DNA from: a virus
Length of the DNA stretch: 60,122 nucleotides
Direction: 5' to 3' (one strand)
IMG/VR virus record: IMGVR_UViG_3300030098_003345
Span: 1 to 60,122 of that record
Of this stretch, positions 35,011 to 44,245 are shown piece after piece. The notes under the pieces were generated by a model. That model was given only the letters and a program-made list of their open reading frames with translations. It was not told where the DNA came from and made no database searches. Within the stretch, counting starts at the first letter, position 1. The number at the start of each line of letters is the position of its first letter. The position numbers and the translations under genes are program-made.

Positions 35011-35934
35011 CTACTTTAACCATTTATCCTGTCCTCTCAAATTCATCAAGAGTCTTCCCGGATGTATGTTGCTTATTCTAATTTTAGCATTTCGCAATAG
35101 GGCAGTTTTTCGTTTCCTTGCTCTTGTTACAATGTATTCTTGTACTCCCAATTTAGAATTAAGAAGAGAATATTCAATAAAGGCATAAACATACTCTTCA
35201 AAAAGTTTGTTTACAGAAATTTCGGTGATATCTCCATTCTCCATTCCATCCGACACATATTCAAGAACACATAACTCTCCTGCCATTCCGGAACTAAAGT
35301 TTATTACTCCTGCTTTTTTATTTATACTAAAGGTGGGATTAGCATTAGCAGTTTCGGTGTTTAATCCAAACCGGTCTCCTATCTCCCATCCAAAATACCA
35401 ATAGCCATCATATTCCCATCCTTCGTATCCATAAAATATAGAGTTCTGATTAAGATAGATAGATTTCTTTCCTCCTGTTATTCGTGCTAAATCAAGGTTA
35501 GAATACTCCGGGCTTAAAGCATTTCCATCTTGGTCAAATAAAATCCTACAGTTATTATCTTGCAGATAGGCATTAGACCAATTGGTTTGAATATTTTCTG
35601 TCAATGGATATAAAAGCCCATTTTTAAATACGGATATTCTTACCCAATTCACATAGTCGGAAGGTAAAACATATCTCAAGGTATTACAAACTGATAATTC
35701 TAAAATTTTAATTTCTTTAAATGCGTCATAATTTAATTCCTGAATAGCACGTTTTGCGTGAAATAATATCTTATACCTTTCTTCATTGTTTATTAAACTA
35801 TGATTACCTGCGTACATCAACATAAAATTGTTAACTATATCATATAAAGAAACATATTGATAGGAACCCCAATTAGCATCTTCCGGAGCATTCCCATTAT
35901 TTTCGTAATATTCGTATTGTGAGATATAAGGCAT
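35011..35934 (-). CDS. Tail ring/tube protein, 307 aa
   Basis: Reads MPYISQYEYYENNGNAPEDANWGSY..., then NNFMLMYAGNHSLINNEERYKI and RAIQELNYDAFKEIKILEL. Family resemblance to conserved connector/ring proteins of crAss-like and Cellulophaga phages. Position between the stabilisation protein and the 313-aa ring protein fits the tail barrel. Confidence 0.6.
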   Translation of the reverse strand: MPYISQYEYYENNGNAPEDANWGSYQYVSLYDIVNNFMLMYAGNHSLINNEERYKILFHAKRAIQELNYDAFKEIKILELSVCNTLRYVLPSDYVNWVRISVFKNGLLYPLTENIQTNWSNAYLQDNNCRILFDQDGNALSPEYSNLDLARITGGKKSIYLNQNSIFYGYEGWEYDGYWYFGWEIGDRFGLNTETANANPTFSINKKAGVINFSSGMAGELCVLEYVSDGMENGDITEISVNKLFEEYVYAFIEYSLLNSKLGVQEYIVTRARKRKTALLRNAKIRISNIHPGRLLMNLRGQDKWLK

Positions 35935-35942
35935 AATTTATT

Positions 35943-36884
35943 TTATTTTTCGTCTTGTTCTTCTTTTACTTCAAGCTGACCCCCAAATTGTACTGCTGCT
36001 ACCTCTCTAATAGACATACCGGCATATTGCAATATCTTTAATACCAATGTGGGTTCATCTGAAATAGCCAATTCAAAATCCTGATAATCAGGTTGAGATT
36101 GGTCAAACGATGGCTCTCCTCCTATTAAATTAACATAAGTCCATTTAGGGTCGTTAGGATATCTAATGTATTGACATTGAACTGCTCCTATAGTATTAAT
36201 GCTACCCGGAAATAAGGACAAGGTTGGCTCTTCTTGGGTATATGCGGGAAATAAGGTAGAAGGTGCAGTTAACATAGAGTTGTTAAGCATCGTAATTTTA
36301 CTATGCGTAACCTTCTCTGCTTCATTAACTATGGCATCATCATATACCACATAATCTTCAGGTGTAGCTCCAAATATGTCGGCATCAATACCTAATTGAG
36401 TTAGGGCAACAGATGTGACAATAGCCGTTTGGTTTGTTGTGGTATTTCCTACAATATCTCCTACCTGAACTCCTGCGGCAATAAAATCGGTAGTATTATC
36501 TACCAAAGTAGAAGCTAATACTGCAGTATTAGTGCCGCTTGTTAATAACCGAGTATATGCAAGAACTTTATTTAATAAATAATAATTATCATTGGTAGTT
36601 ACCGGACTTGGGGTAAAAAACTTATTATTAGAATCGTGTACTAAAAATTTCGTTTCCGAAAAAATATTTATTACCTCTTCGTATCCCTTTGCTATATCAG
36701 CATACCCCATTCCGGATTGCCTTACATTTTCTTTATTTATTTGATAGTTATATTGATAAAAATAATCTTCAAAAATATCTAACTGTGCTTGTTTAGCAAA
36801 TAAATTAAAATCTGCCGGAGAAATATATCCGTAGTTATTTTTATTCAATATAGATAATACTGTATTTCTTACTGAATTTATCAT
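35943..36884 (-). CDS. Head-tail connector/ring protein, 313 aa
   Basis: MINSVRNTVLSILNKNNYGYISPADFNLFAKQAQLDIFEDY-type start (seen in two parts) is typical of a ring protein in Bacteroidota podoviruses. Residues about 110-175 hold an inserted beta domain (VGDIVGNTTTNQTAIVTSV ... FGATPEDYVVYD) that recurs in the 156-aa protein at 52298-52768. Confidence 0.6.
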   Translation of the reverse strand: MINSVRNTVLSILNKNNYGYISPADFNLFAKQAQLDIFEDYFYQYNYQINKENVRQSGMGYADIAKGYEEVINIFSETKFLVHDSNNKFFTPSPVTTNDNYYLLNKVLAYTRLLTSGTNTAVLASTLVDNTTDFIAAGVQVGDIVGNTTTNQTAIVTSVALTQLGIDADIFGATPEDYVVYDDAIVNEAEKVTHSKITMLNNSMLTAPSTLFPAYTQEEPTLSLFPGSINTIGAVQCQYIRYPNDPKWTYVNLIGGEPSFDQSQPDYQDFELAISDEPTLVLKILQYAGMSIREVAAVQFGGQLEVKEEQDEK

Positions 36885-36897
36885 TCTTAATGGTTAA

Positions 36898-37209
36898 TTA
36901 AAAGCCTATACACCCCGAAATTTCCTGTGAGAGTCTTGGGCACTCTATCGTGGTATCCGTATAGCCTTGCCCATTTAAGGCTACTAATGTATCATTAACT
37001 AAAGTTACATCAGCTTCGGTAAAACCCCCTTCAGCACTCGTTTGTATTTTAACTCCTTCCATCCAACCGGAGTTATTTCCTCCTTTTAAAAGATACAATT
37101 CATTGGTTTCATCGGCAAGTGTAACCGTATTCCAAGTTCCACCTACAAGAACATCACTAATAAAAAGACCTTCTTCATAGGTTTTTATTTTCATATATTT
37201 TTCCATCAT
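36898..37209 (-). CDS. Small tandem structural-family protein 4
   Basis: 103 residues. Same plan as the three genes at 37245, 37675 and 37930: a short beta start (MKIKTYEEG), then ADVTLVNDTLVALNGQGYTDTTIE, then a hydrophobic end (SQEISGCIGF). The start could be Met2 or Met6. Likely a small virion or assembly protein; function unknown. Confidence 0.6.
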   Translation of the reverse strand: MMEKYMKIKTYEEGLFISDVLVGGTWNTVTLADETNELYLLKGGNNSGWMEGVKIQTSAEGGFTEADVTLVNDTLVALNGQGYTDTTIECPRLSQEISGCIGF

Positions 37210-37244
37210 TAAAATTTTAAAAATTATACATTGCTTAACTGACG

Positions 37245-37556
37245 TTACTCTGTATCAGAAATTCCCACTACTGCGTTAACCAACTCACTTAAAGCGGGTA
37301 CTTGAACTCTTACGTTACTCCACGTAGAAGACAGAGATTCAATTAATGCTTCCTGAACTAAAACTGCATCATCATTAGTTAGGGCTGAAGCACTTCGAAT
37401 TTCTACTCTTCCTCCATTATAATAAGCCACAACAATATCTGACTCCCCATTAAGAGCACAATAAGAAACTCCATTTGCCAATACTAATCTTTGGCTTACT
37501 TGTTCGTCAAGTCCCGGCTCTCCGGTAGTCAACGTAATTGATAAATACTTGCTCAT
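37245..37556 (-). CDS. Small tandem structural-family protein 3
   Basis: 103 residues. MSKYLSITLTTGEPG start, SASALTNDDAVLVQEALIESLSSTW middle and VPALSELVNAVVGI end align by eye with the 37930 gene (SASALTQADVDIV..., IPTLSEVVNAF). It has its own -7 box and a terminator just upstream. Confidence 0.6.
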   Translation of the reverse strand: MSKYLSITLTTGEPGLDEQVSQRLVLANGVSYCALNGESDIVVAYYNGGRVEIRSASALTNDDAVLVQEALIESLSSTWSNVRVQVPALSELVNAVVGISDTE

Positions 37557-37586
37557 CGTAAAAAAATTATTAGTTTATATTAAATA

Positions 37587-37594
37587 CAAAGATA
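37587..37594 (-). promoter_or_regulatory. Late-type -7 box
   Basis: TATCTTTG on the minus strand, 31 bases before the ATG at 37556, directly following the terminator T tract. Confidence 0.5.
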
Positions 37595-37597
37595 ATC

Positions 37598-37633
37598 AAA
37601 AAAAAAGAGAGGATTGGAAAATCAACCCTCTCT
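37598..37633 (-). terminator. Intrinsic terminator after the 37675 gene
   Basis: Minus-strand hairpin AGAGAGG/CCTCTCT (37606-37612 with 37627-37633), plus inner TTG/CAA pairing, followed by a run of T. Confidence 0.8.
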
Positions 37634-37674
37634 CAATAATCCAAACAAAAAGTTGTTTTTCAATAAAACAATTC

Positions 37675-37917
37675 TTATGAAATTGTTGTTATTGCTTGAC
37701 TTAAAGTTACGTCAATGGTTGCGTCAGTATAACCTTGACCCCATACAGTTACAAGAGCACTTTCAATAGCAGTTTTGTCTGCAGCAGTCATACTGCCTGA
37801 ACCTGCTAAAGTTATTTCCTTGTCCAAGTAATTGAGAACAATGTCATTTGTAACTAAACCTACATACAAGACATCCCCTCCAAAAACATAATCTCCGATT
37901 ACTAAAAATTTATTCAT
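37675..37917 (-). CDS. Small tandem structural-family protein 2
   Basis: 80 residues, MNKFLVIGDYVFGG..., with MTAADKTAIESALVTVWGQGYTDATID resembling the 36898 gene (NGQGYTDTTIE). Shortest member; lacks the C-terminal hydrophobic tail. Followed by a terminator. Confidence 0.6.
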   Translation of the reverse strand: MNKFLVIGDYVFGGDVLYVGLVTNDIVLNYLDKEITLAGSGSMTAADKTAIESALVTVWGQGYTDATIDVTLSQAITTIS

Positions 37918-37929
37918 AGTTTCTAAGTT

Positions 37930-38208
37930 TTAAAAGGTGAATGTAAAAGCATTGACAACTTCGCTTAAAGTTGGTATACTATATAATACTTGTGTCCATT
38001 TTTCTTGTTGGGCACTTTTAATGACACCAAAAACGATGTCTACGTCTGCTTGAGTCAAAGCGGAAGCAGAAGCAATTTTACTTTGAGAGCCGCCAATGTA
38101 ATCAATGACAATATCGTCAGAACTGTCTAAATAGCAAGATGCTACATTCTTTACAGAGAACTGCTCTACTACACCCCCATCAAGGGTGATATTTGCGTAC
38201 TTGTTCAT
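37930..38208 (-). CDS. Small tandem structural-family protein 1
   Basis: 92 residues, MNKYANITLDGGVVEQF..., SASALTQADVDIVFGVIKSA, IPTLSEVVNAFTFTF. First of the four-gene set. Own -7 box and upstream terminator suggest high, separate expression, as for decoration proteins. Confidence 0.6.
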   Translation of the reverse strand: MNKYANITLDGGVVEQFSVKNVASCYLDSSDDIVIDYIGGSQSKIASASALTQADVDIVFGVIKSAQQEKWTQVLYSIPTLSEVVNAFTFTF

Positions 38209-38236
38209 AATAAAAAAGTTTATGAGTTAATAAACA

Positions 38237-38244
38237 CAAAGATA
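38237..38244 (-). promoter_or_regulatory. Late-type -7 box
   Basis: TATCTTTG on the minus strand, 29 bases before the ATG at 38208, directly behind a terminator T tract; no TTG at -33. Confidence 0.5.
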
Positions 38245-38245
38245 C

Positions 38246-38276
38246 AAAAAAAAAAGAGAGGAATTTCTCCCTCTCT
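38246..38276 (-). terminator. Intrinsic terminator after the 245-aa gene
   Basis: Minus-strand hairpin AGAGAGG/CCTCTCT (38255-38261 with 38270-38276), followed by about ten T. Confidence 0.85.
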
Positions 38277-38302
38277 CTTCACCAAACAAATATAAAAACA
38301 AC

Positions 38303-39040
38303 TTAGAGTTGAGTCTCTAAGAACGATAAAACTTCTACTCCTTCATCAGATTTAAACCATTCGCCTAAATATTCTATCGGCTCTACTCCAAATGGGATAG
38401 TTGTCATTCTTTTTTTATTGCCTTCTAAATTAAAATATACATCTTTCTTTTTATTTCTATATGCAAGTAATTTGTTATCGAAGAACAATTGTACTTTAGC
38501 TTGTATTTTTAAACGAGGGTCTGATACGGTGCGTAAAAACGCTTCAGGATTTCGTTTAGCAAATACTAAAACATCTCTTTTTAATTCGGCAGTAGTCATC
38601 GTAGATACATCACGAGTAAAAATAACCCTACCTAAATTTTCAAGTTGGTCTATACTCATTTTTTTCACTTCTACTAATGCATCAACCTCTTTATTCATTA
38701 TTTCTAATTCCTCTTGTGCATCTTTTTGAAGATTTACTTCTTCAAACTTTTTACCATTTAACGGATGATAATGTAAAAATTCTTGAAGTACCGGATTATT
38801 TTTAGGGACTCTTAACATTCCATCTTCAAATATAATCGGTGTTACAAGCACATTGCCATCTTGCTCATCTTCAAAGGGAGACTTTTGATTAGCCGCATAA
38901 CGTAGACTTCGGTTTACACCTTTCTCTTCATCGAAATAAAGCAATGGTTTGTTTTTACTTTCTCTTGAGGGAATAATACAAGACAGAGGAGTCTTGTTTC
39001 TTGTGAGTTTATAAACTCTATCTTTTAATTCTAATTTCAT
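38303..39040 (-). CDS. Conserved structural-module protein of unknown function, 245 aa
   Basis: Basic N-terminus (MKLELKDRVYKLTRNKTPL), a central helical segment (QKDAQEELEIMNKEVDALVEVKK seen in parts) and a C-terminal region ending EVLSFLETQL. Lies between the capsid terminator and the small tandem genes. I recall similar proteins beside capsid genes of Bacteroidota phages but no function. Confidence 0.55.
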   Translation of the reverse strand: MKLELKDRVYKLTRNKTPLSCIIPSRESKNKPLLYFDEEKGVNRSLRYAANQKSPFEDEQDGNVLVTPIIFEDGMLRVPKNNPVLQEFLHYHPLNGKKFEEVNLQKDAQEELEIMNKEVDALVEVKKMSIDQLENLGRVIFTRDVSTMTTAELKRDVLVFAKRNPEAFLRTVSDPRLKIQAKVQLFFDNKLLAYRNKKKDVYFNLEGNKKRMTTIPFGVEPIEYLGEWFKSDEGVEVLSFLETQL

Positions 39041-39066
39041 TTTAATTTAATTTGATTTTTAACAAT

Positions 39067-39097
39067 AAAAAGGGGGAGTGTCTTTAAAGACACCCCC
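39067..39097 (-). terminator. Capsid-gene terminator built on palindrome copy 12
   Basis: Minus strand: GGGG plus GTGTCTTTAAAGACAC plus (T)CCCC, then a T run. The 16-bp palindrome forms the upper stem of a strong intrinsic terminator 22 bases after the capsid stop. Confidence 0.85.
39078..39093. repeat. GTGTCTT-TA-AAGACAC palindrome, copy 12
   Basis: Perfect palindrome with TA centre inside the capsid terminator stem. Confidence 0.9.
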
Positions 39098-39118
39098 TCT
39101 TTCCTTACCTATTACATA

Positions 39119-40597
39119 TTAGTCTTCAAACAGTACGAAGTTGTTTGCACCCATTGTGCACACACATCTTTCTGATAAGAAGTGAACCTCCATAGCATCT
39201 AAGCTACTTGTAGCTGCACCACCCGCAGAACCTGTTATCCAAGTCTTATATCTTCGGTCTTCAGTTTCAGAAGCTCTATATCTTACGTGAAGATAAGGTC
39301 TTTTAGCATTCTTACCTAAGATTTGGTCATATACAGACGTTGAACCTGCAGGAACCAATAGACCATTGATGTGACCTGAAGACGCACCTGTAGGGTTTGA
39401 ACCCCTCATTGTTGGGTCGTTCAAGTATTTCCAATCAGTCTTGTAGAAATCATACCCTCTTCGGAATCCTGAGAATCCTAAGTTAAGTGCCATTTCTTCA
39501 TCATTGTCAAATAAACCATAAGAAGTACCACCTGCTCCGTAAGAGTTTTGGGTTGCCAACATATCGTCTATTGCAAATCCAAATGCTCGGTCTACAAATA
39601 ATACGTTTTCTTCGATAGCTCCTTGAGTATCAAGTCTTCCGATTATTGTATCAAAGTCTGCAAGAACATTAGGTATACCACCGGTCCATAAGTTACCTCT
39701 GTCTCCAACTGTATGAAAGATTCCTTCAGAACCTTTGTTACCATAAGTAGGGTTAGAAGCCGGAGTGATAACACCGGAACCTGCTTCAGCAGGAACTGCT
39801 TCAACCATTGCAGTCTCAAGATAATCGTCAAAACGCAATCTTGTTTCGTGCTCTGATTTTAAATACCACAGATAACCTGATGCTCCATTTTCAGTTGTTA
39901 CTTCAACCCAACCAATTTGAGCCATATCTGAGCCGGAAACTGCATATCTGTCTTTAATAATAATAGGAGAATTTTCAAAGATGAAGTCATCTGATTCAAG
40001 AGAACCTATCATTCCTTCAGTTCCTTTTCTAAATTCAGAACCATAAATCCAAACAGTAACATCTGCGTTACCTACACCTGTACCTGCCGTTACAAGACCA
40101 CCGCCTTCATAGAAAGCAACTGTGAATTGAATTGGAGAAACAGTTAAGTCAACATCGGTAATAATACCTTTGTTTTCTCCTGAGCCATCGTTTTGACTCA
40201 CAACTACAGTTTGACCTTCTCTTAAAGCAATACCGCCTGTTGCATCGAAAGGGTCTTGACCTGTAGTAGGTTGTCCAACCGGAGCTGCAGGGTCATTAAC
40301 TTGGAAAAGTGCATCATCGTCACCTGCCGCAGCAGCAGTACCAACTTGTGTATACTTAACGTGAAGCCTACCTTGCTCTGCCCATTTTATTAAATCTGAG
40401 TTAGAAGGTAACTCTGCACCTACTAACCTTAAAAAAGAACCTATAGTTCTGTTACCATATCTTTCAAATTCCTTATCATATGTATCAGGTAGATACTGAT
40501 TCAAAAAATCAAAGTTGGTAATATAGTTTGTTGCCAATGGCACCTGTTGTGCTGATGGCTGAAGGTCAAAACCGGGACCTGTAAATGTACCTGCCAT
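39119..40597 (-). CDS. Major capsid protein
   Basis: 492 residues, starting MAGTFTGPGFDLQPSAQQVP, then NFDFLNQYLPDTYDKEFERYG. Length, acidic-aromatic composition, position after portal and scaffold-like genes, and a dedicated strong terminator all point to the capsid subunit. HK97-like fold is inferred, not visible. The C-terminal region (LGKNAKRPYLHVRYRASETEDRR...) is rich in arginine and beta strands. Confidence 0.75.
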   Translation of the reverse strand: MAGTFTGPGFDLQPSAQQVPLATNYITNFDFLNQYLPDTYDKEFERYGNRTIGSFLRLVGAELPSNSDLIKWAEQGRLHVKYTQVGTAAAAGDDDALFQVNDPAAPVGQPTTGQDPFDATGGIALREGQTVVVSQNDGSGENKGIITDVDLTVSPIQFTVAFYEGGGLVTAGTGVGNADVTVWIYGSEFRKGTEGMIGSLESDDFIFENSPIIIKDRYAVSGSDMAQIGWVEVTTENGASGYLWYLKSEHETRLRFDDYLETAMVEAVPAEAGSGVITPASNPTYGNKGSEGIFHTVGDRGNLWTGGIPNVLADFDTIIGRLDTQGAIEENVLFVDRAFGFAIDDMLATQNSYGAGGTSYGLFDNDEEMALNLGFSGFRRGYDFYKTDWKYLNDPTMRGSNPTGASSGHINGLLVPAGSTSVYDQILGKNAKRPYLHVRYRASETEDRRYKTWITGSAGGAATSSLDAMEVHFLSERCVCTMGANNFVLFED

Positions 40598-40616
40598 TTT
40601 TTTTAAGTTTTAATTA

Positions 40617-41756
40617 TTACTTACTTCTACTTTTAATTGTTAAGCCTCTACCCGATGAAGGGTTTATGGCTCTAATTTGCAATCCATCCTTACGAACTAC
40701 TTCCGGTGCTCTGCGTTGTTCCATATCAACATTTTTCATTTTCTTAGTCACATCTTCAGTAGCATCCGATTTGCCTTGTTCATAAAAGAACGTAGCAAAC
40801 TTATCAGGATTCATTGCAATAGCTAATGCTCTATGGTAACCTGCAGCATCATTAATTAAGCCTGTCTTTTCATCCACATACTTACCTATAAAGGCTGCAG
40901 AATCCATTTGAGCTTCCTTTAACTTACTTGCTTCACCGGGATTAAATGTCAAAGTAGTATCTCCAATTTCGAAATCAAAACCTTTGAAGTCTTGAAATAC
41001 ATTGTTGGTCTTATCAATAAACCAATCTCTTTTCCTTTTTATTTCCTCTTGGTTACTTTTAGCGTCAGCTAAATATTGCTTATACCTATCAAGTTCTTGT
41101 TGGTCCGACTCGGAAATTCCACTTCCACTTGACTCAAGAGGTTGCTTGTACATTTCTTTTTGTTCCTTAAAAAACTTTTTAGCTTTCGCAATAGCCTTTT
41201 TCTTTGCCAACTTAATTTTCTTTATTTCTTTTTCTTCGTCAAGCTCTTCATCAAATCTGTAGTCATCCATTAAGACATCCACATCTTCTAAATCTGTAGC
41301 CTCACCACTCGAAATAAGAAACTCCGATAATAGTTGGTCTTCTTGCATAGAAGAAAAATCTCTGTTTAGTTTTACGTAATCTTCGATTCCCCTTCCTGTT
41401 TTTTTCTTATACTCAAAATATCCTTTAACATCTTCAGGTAGCTCTTCAGTTTCTTCACGATGTGAAAACATATCGTCTACCGATGTGAACTCTTTTGAGT
41501 ATCTATTTTTAATAAATGAAAGAACGTCTTCCTCTTTTAACTCTGAGGGTTGAGTTTCTTTAACTTCTTCTTTAACCTCTTCTTTAACTTCCTCTTCCGT
41601 TGAAGAATCCGTCTTAGTAGCTTCTGTTTCTAACTTAGATGTATCTATATTAGATTGAGGTGGTTCATTATTTTCTGCTTTCTCAAGTAGTTCCTTTTCT
41701 CTTTCTTGTACAGATTTTTCTTCAGTTCCGTCTACTGCTCTTACTTTAATTTCCAT
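40617..41756 (-). CDS. Scaffold-like protein, 379 aa
   Basis: Extremely charged: E/K-rich repeats such as EEEVKEEVKEEVKETQ in the first 70 residues, then long helices (KIKLAKKKAIAKAKKFFKEQ). The end, RAPEVVRKDGLQIRAINPSS, is conserved-looking. Helical, acidic and directly upstream of the capsid gene, as expected for scaffolding. No protease triad seen. Confidence 0.6.
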   Translation of the reverse strand: MEIKVRAVDGTEEKSVQEREKELLEKAENNEPPQSNIDTSKLETEATKTDSSTEEEVKEEVKEEVKETQPSELKEEDVLSFIKNRYSKEFTSVDDMFSHREETEELPEDVKGYFEYKKKTGRGIEDYVKLNRDFSSMQEDQLLSEFLISSGEATDLEDVDVLMDDYRFDEELDEEKEIKKIKLAKKKAIAKAKKFFKEQKEMYKQPLESSGSGISESDQQELDRYKQYLADAKSNQEEIKRKRDWFIDKTNNVFQDFKGFDFEIGDTTLTFNPGEASKLKEAQMDSAAFIGKYVDEKTGLINDAAGYHRALAIAMNPDKFATFFYEQGKSDATEDVTKKMKNVDMEQRRAPEVVRKDGLQIRAINPSSGRGLTIKSRSK

Positions 41757-41772
41757 TAGATTAGATTTTTTA

Positions 41773-41780
41773 CAAAGTTA
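41773..41780 (-). promoter_or_regulatory. Late-type -7 box before the scaffold gene
   Basis: TAACTTTG on the minus strand, 17 bases before the ATG at 41756. Confidence 0.45.
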
Positions 41781-41809
41781 ATAAATATTTTTGGTTCATT
41801 TTATTCAAT

Positions 41810-44245
41810 TTATCTTGGAGAAAATTCTGCCAAATCAAAACCGTCTAAACTGTCTTCATTAGATTCAAAATTCTGAGGAGGCAAGTTGTTTCTACGCTGA
41901 TTAATCAATTTTGACTGTTGCGTGTTTTGTTGACTAATGCGTTTTTCTTTTGCGTTTTCTCGTTGTGTTTCTCTCTCTTGAAGAGCATTTTCCGAAATAT
42001 CTCTTAATTGTTGATTATACTCAAATTCTTCAGCCATAAGCATAGATTTTAACTTAGCTTCATTATTCATCTTTTCAATTTCAAATGCTATCTCTGCTTT
42101 CTTTAATTGCATCTTACCTTGCATTTCTGCTTGGAGTTTTTGCATTGCGGCTTGTGAAGCCATCTCTTGAGACTTCAAGTTTTGTTGGGCAGTTATGGCT
42201 TGTTTTTGCGTTGCCATCTTTTCATCCTGTTCTTGCTTTTGTTTACGTTTTACTTTTAATAGTTGATTAGCAAGTTTAAGATTTTTTATTTCCCGTATAT
42301 CAATTGCATCTTCTAAATTAATATCGTTTTTAGATAAAGCCATTTGAACATTAGCTTCAAGTTTAGCTTTTTCTTCTTCATCGGGAGAGATTTCTATAAA
42401 TATTCCAAAATCATAAATATACAAATCCACAATGTCATTTAAAATAGATACATTATATTTTCCAATTTTATTTGCAAAGTCATCTTTAAAGTCAGCATAT
42501 TCTAAGATATCTGCGATTCTATAAGTTAAGGCTTCAGAAATACTTCTAAATAGATATAAACTACCATCAAGAATATGTCGAGTAGCAGTATTGGAATTTA
42601 ATGCAGCTAATTTTTGTAATCCCACCAAAGAATTAGGGTCAGGTGTACTTCCATCTCGTGCTTCATTTAATCCTGTTACTGTTCTAATCATATTCAAATA
42701 GTGATTATAATTAGTAATAAGCATTTGAGTTTTAGATGCTCCTGAATTAGAGGTAAGTTGCTGAATAGGGACTTTGGCTTGATTATACTCTCCATCTTGA
42801 GTATAGGACCTCCCTATAACAGACCCTGTTTGAAAATAAAGCCGTAATGCGTCTTCGGGGTTGTATGCATTCCCGGTACCTAAATCCACTTCGTTAAGAC
42901 CATCAGCATCAATATATACTCCATCAGGAACAGTACGAGAAATAACTTGTTGTAACTTCAAATGAGTTAGTTGAATTAAATCGGCAAAAGGAATCATCCT
43001 TCTTACAAGAGATTCAAGAACTCCCTTATACATTCGAGGTGCACAAGCTACATAGTTAGGTAAAGCGTGTTGACTTGATGACTTAGGTCTTACCATATTC
43101 TTCGCAAGTTCCCATTTTAAGACAATATTAGTCCCCATCACCATCACCCCATCATACCATACGTCAATAGTTTTTTCAAACTTTTCAAACCTTCCTTCCT
43201 CCATCATTTCTACAGGAGGATTAAATTGGTCATCTTTCTCTATTACCTTTGTACCACCTGTCTCCATTATTTTTTTCTTATAGACCATTTTTTTAGTAGT
43301 CTTATAATTGAAATACAATAAAGTGCAAGTATCCCGGTAAAATATATCGTTTTGATAGTATTGGGCTACATTGTAATAATCAAACCACGTTTGACTATAT
43401 TGGGAAATCTTTTCTAAATCATCATTAGTTAATGTAGGGTCAATCTTTTTACACTCAATAATGGGAATAGTTTTTACCTCACCCCAATAAAAACAATCTT
43501 TAAAATATGGGTCTTCTGTATAACTATACACCACATTGGCAGGGTCTACATAATCTATTTCTACTCCGGAGCCTTTTAGGAATTGATGTTTAGCCACTCC
43601 GATTCCTAAGACCGTCATATCGTAATCTACCCGTTTACGTACATCTATATAGTGGTTTTCTTCAAGTATAGTATTAATAGCTTCTTCTTCCGCAATTTCT
43701 ATCGCAGGTTTATAGTTGAGCTGCATATATAATGATAACTCTTCATCAGTTTGCGGAAGCTCATCTGCAGGAACGACAAAAGGGTCAACCCCTGTTTTTT
43801 GTTGAATAATTTGCAAGGTGGGCTTTGCCGCCATTTGCCCGGTTATCATATCTTGATATTTAGAACGCTTCGCTTGAGACATTGCATCTTGTGCATAGGC
43901 TTTCACCTTAAACATTCTATCCGACATTCCATTTACCACAATGTCTACAAATTTGGGAATAATAGGAACAGGGGTCCAATCTAAATTTAGATAAGACAAA
44001 TCACCATCAATTGCTAATTCATTTTTGTATTTAGCAATAGATTGCTCCCCTCTTGCGTATAAACGTAATCTGTGGAAGTCTCTCCATTGATTGTAAAATC
44101 TGCAGCCATTCCCATCTTTACGAAACCATTCATATTGAATAGCCTGTCCAATCTGCAGTCCATATTCAACGGTTGCTTTTTCCGCATCCGAAACGAATTG
44201 GCTTGGGAATCCTGCAGATGAAATATTTAGTTTAACCTCTTTCAT
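41810..44245 (-). CDS. Portal protein
   Basis: 811 residues. N-terminal QWRDFHRLRLYARGEQ, then DWTPVPIIPKFVDIVVNGM, a pattern typical of portal proteins of crAss-like/Cellulophaga phages. Central alpha/beta body; C-terminal 170 residues are a glutamine/glutamate-rich coiled coil. Its ATG overlaps the TerL stop by 4 bases. Length agrees with large podovirus portals. Confidence 0.75.
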   Translation of the reverse strand: MKEVKLNISSAGFPSQFVSDAEKATVEYGLQIGQAIQYEWFRKDGNGCRFYNQWRDFHRLRLYARGEQSIAKYKNELAIDGDLSYLNLDWTPVPIIPKFVDIVVNGMSDRMFKVKAYAQDAMSQAKRSKYQDMITGQMAAKPTLQIIQQKTGVDPFVVPADELPQTDEELSLYMQLNYKPAIEIAEEEAINTILEENHYIDVRKRVDYDMTVLGIGVAKHQFLKGSGVEIDYVDPANVVYSYTEDPYFKDCFYWGEVKTIPIIECKKIDPTLTNDDLEKISQYSQTWFDYYNVAQYYQNDIFYRDTCTLLYFNYKTTKKMVYKKKIMETGGTKVIEKDDQFNPPVEMMEEGRFEKFEKTIDVWYDGVMVMGTNIVLKWELAKNMVRPKSSSQHALPNYVACAPRMYKGVLESLVRRMIPFADLIQLTHLKLQQVISRTVPDGVYIDADGLNEVDLGTGNAYNPEDALRLYFQTGSVIGRSYTQDGEYNQAKVPIQQLTSNSGASKTQMLITNYNHYLNMIRTVTGLNEARDGSTPDPNSLVGLQKLAALNSNTATRHILDGSLYLFRSISEALTYRIADILEYADFKDDFANKIGKYNVSILNDIVDLYIYDFGIFIEISPDEEEKAKLEANVQMALSKNDINLEDAIDIREIKNLKLANQLLKVKRKQKQEQDEKMATQKQAITAQQNLKSQEMASQAAMQKLQAEMQGKMQLKKAEIAFEIEKMNNEAKLKSMLMAEEFEYNQQLRDISENALQERETQRENAKEKRISQQNTQQSKLINQRRNNLPPQNFESNEDSLDGFDLAEFSPR

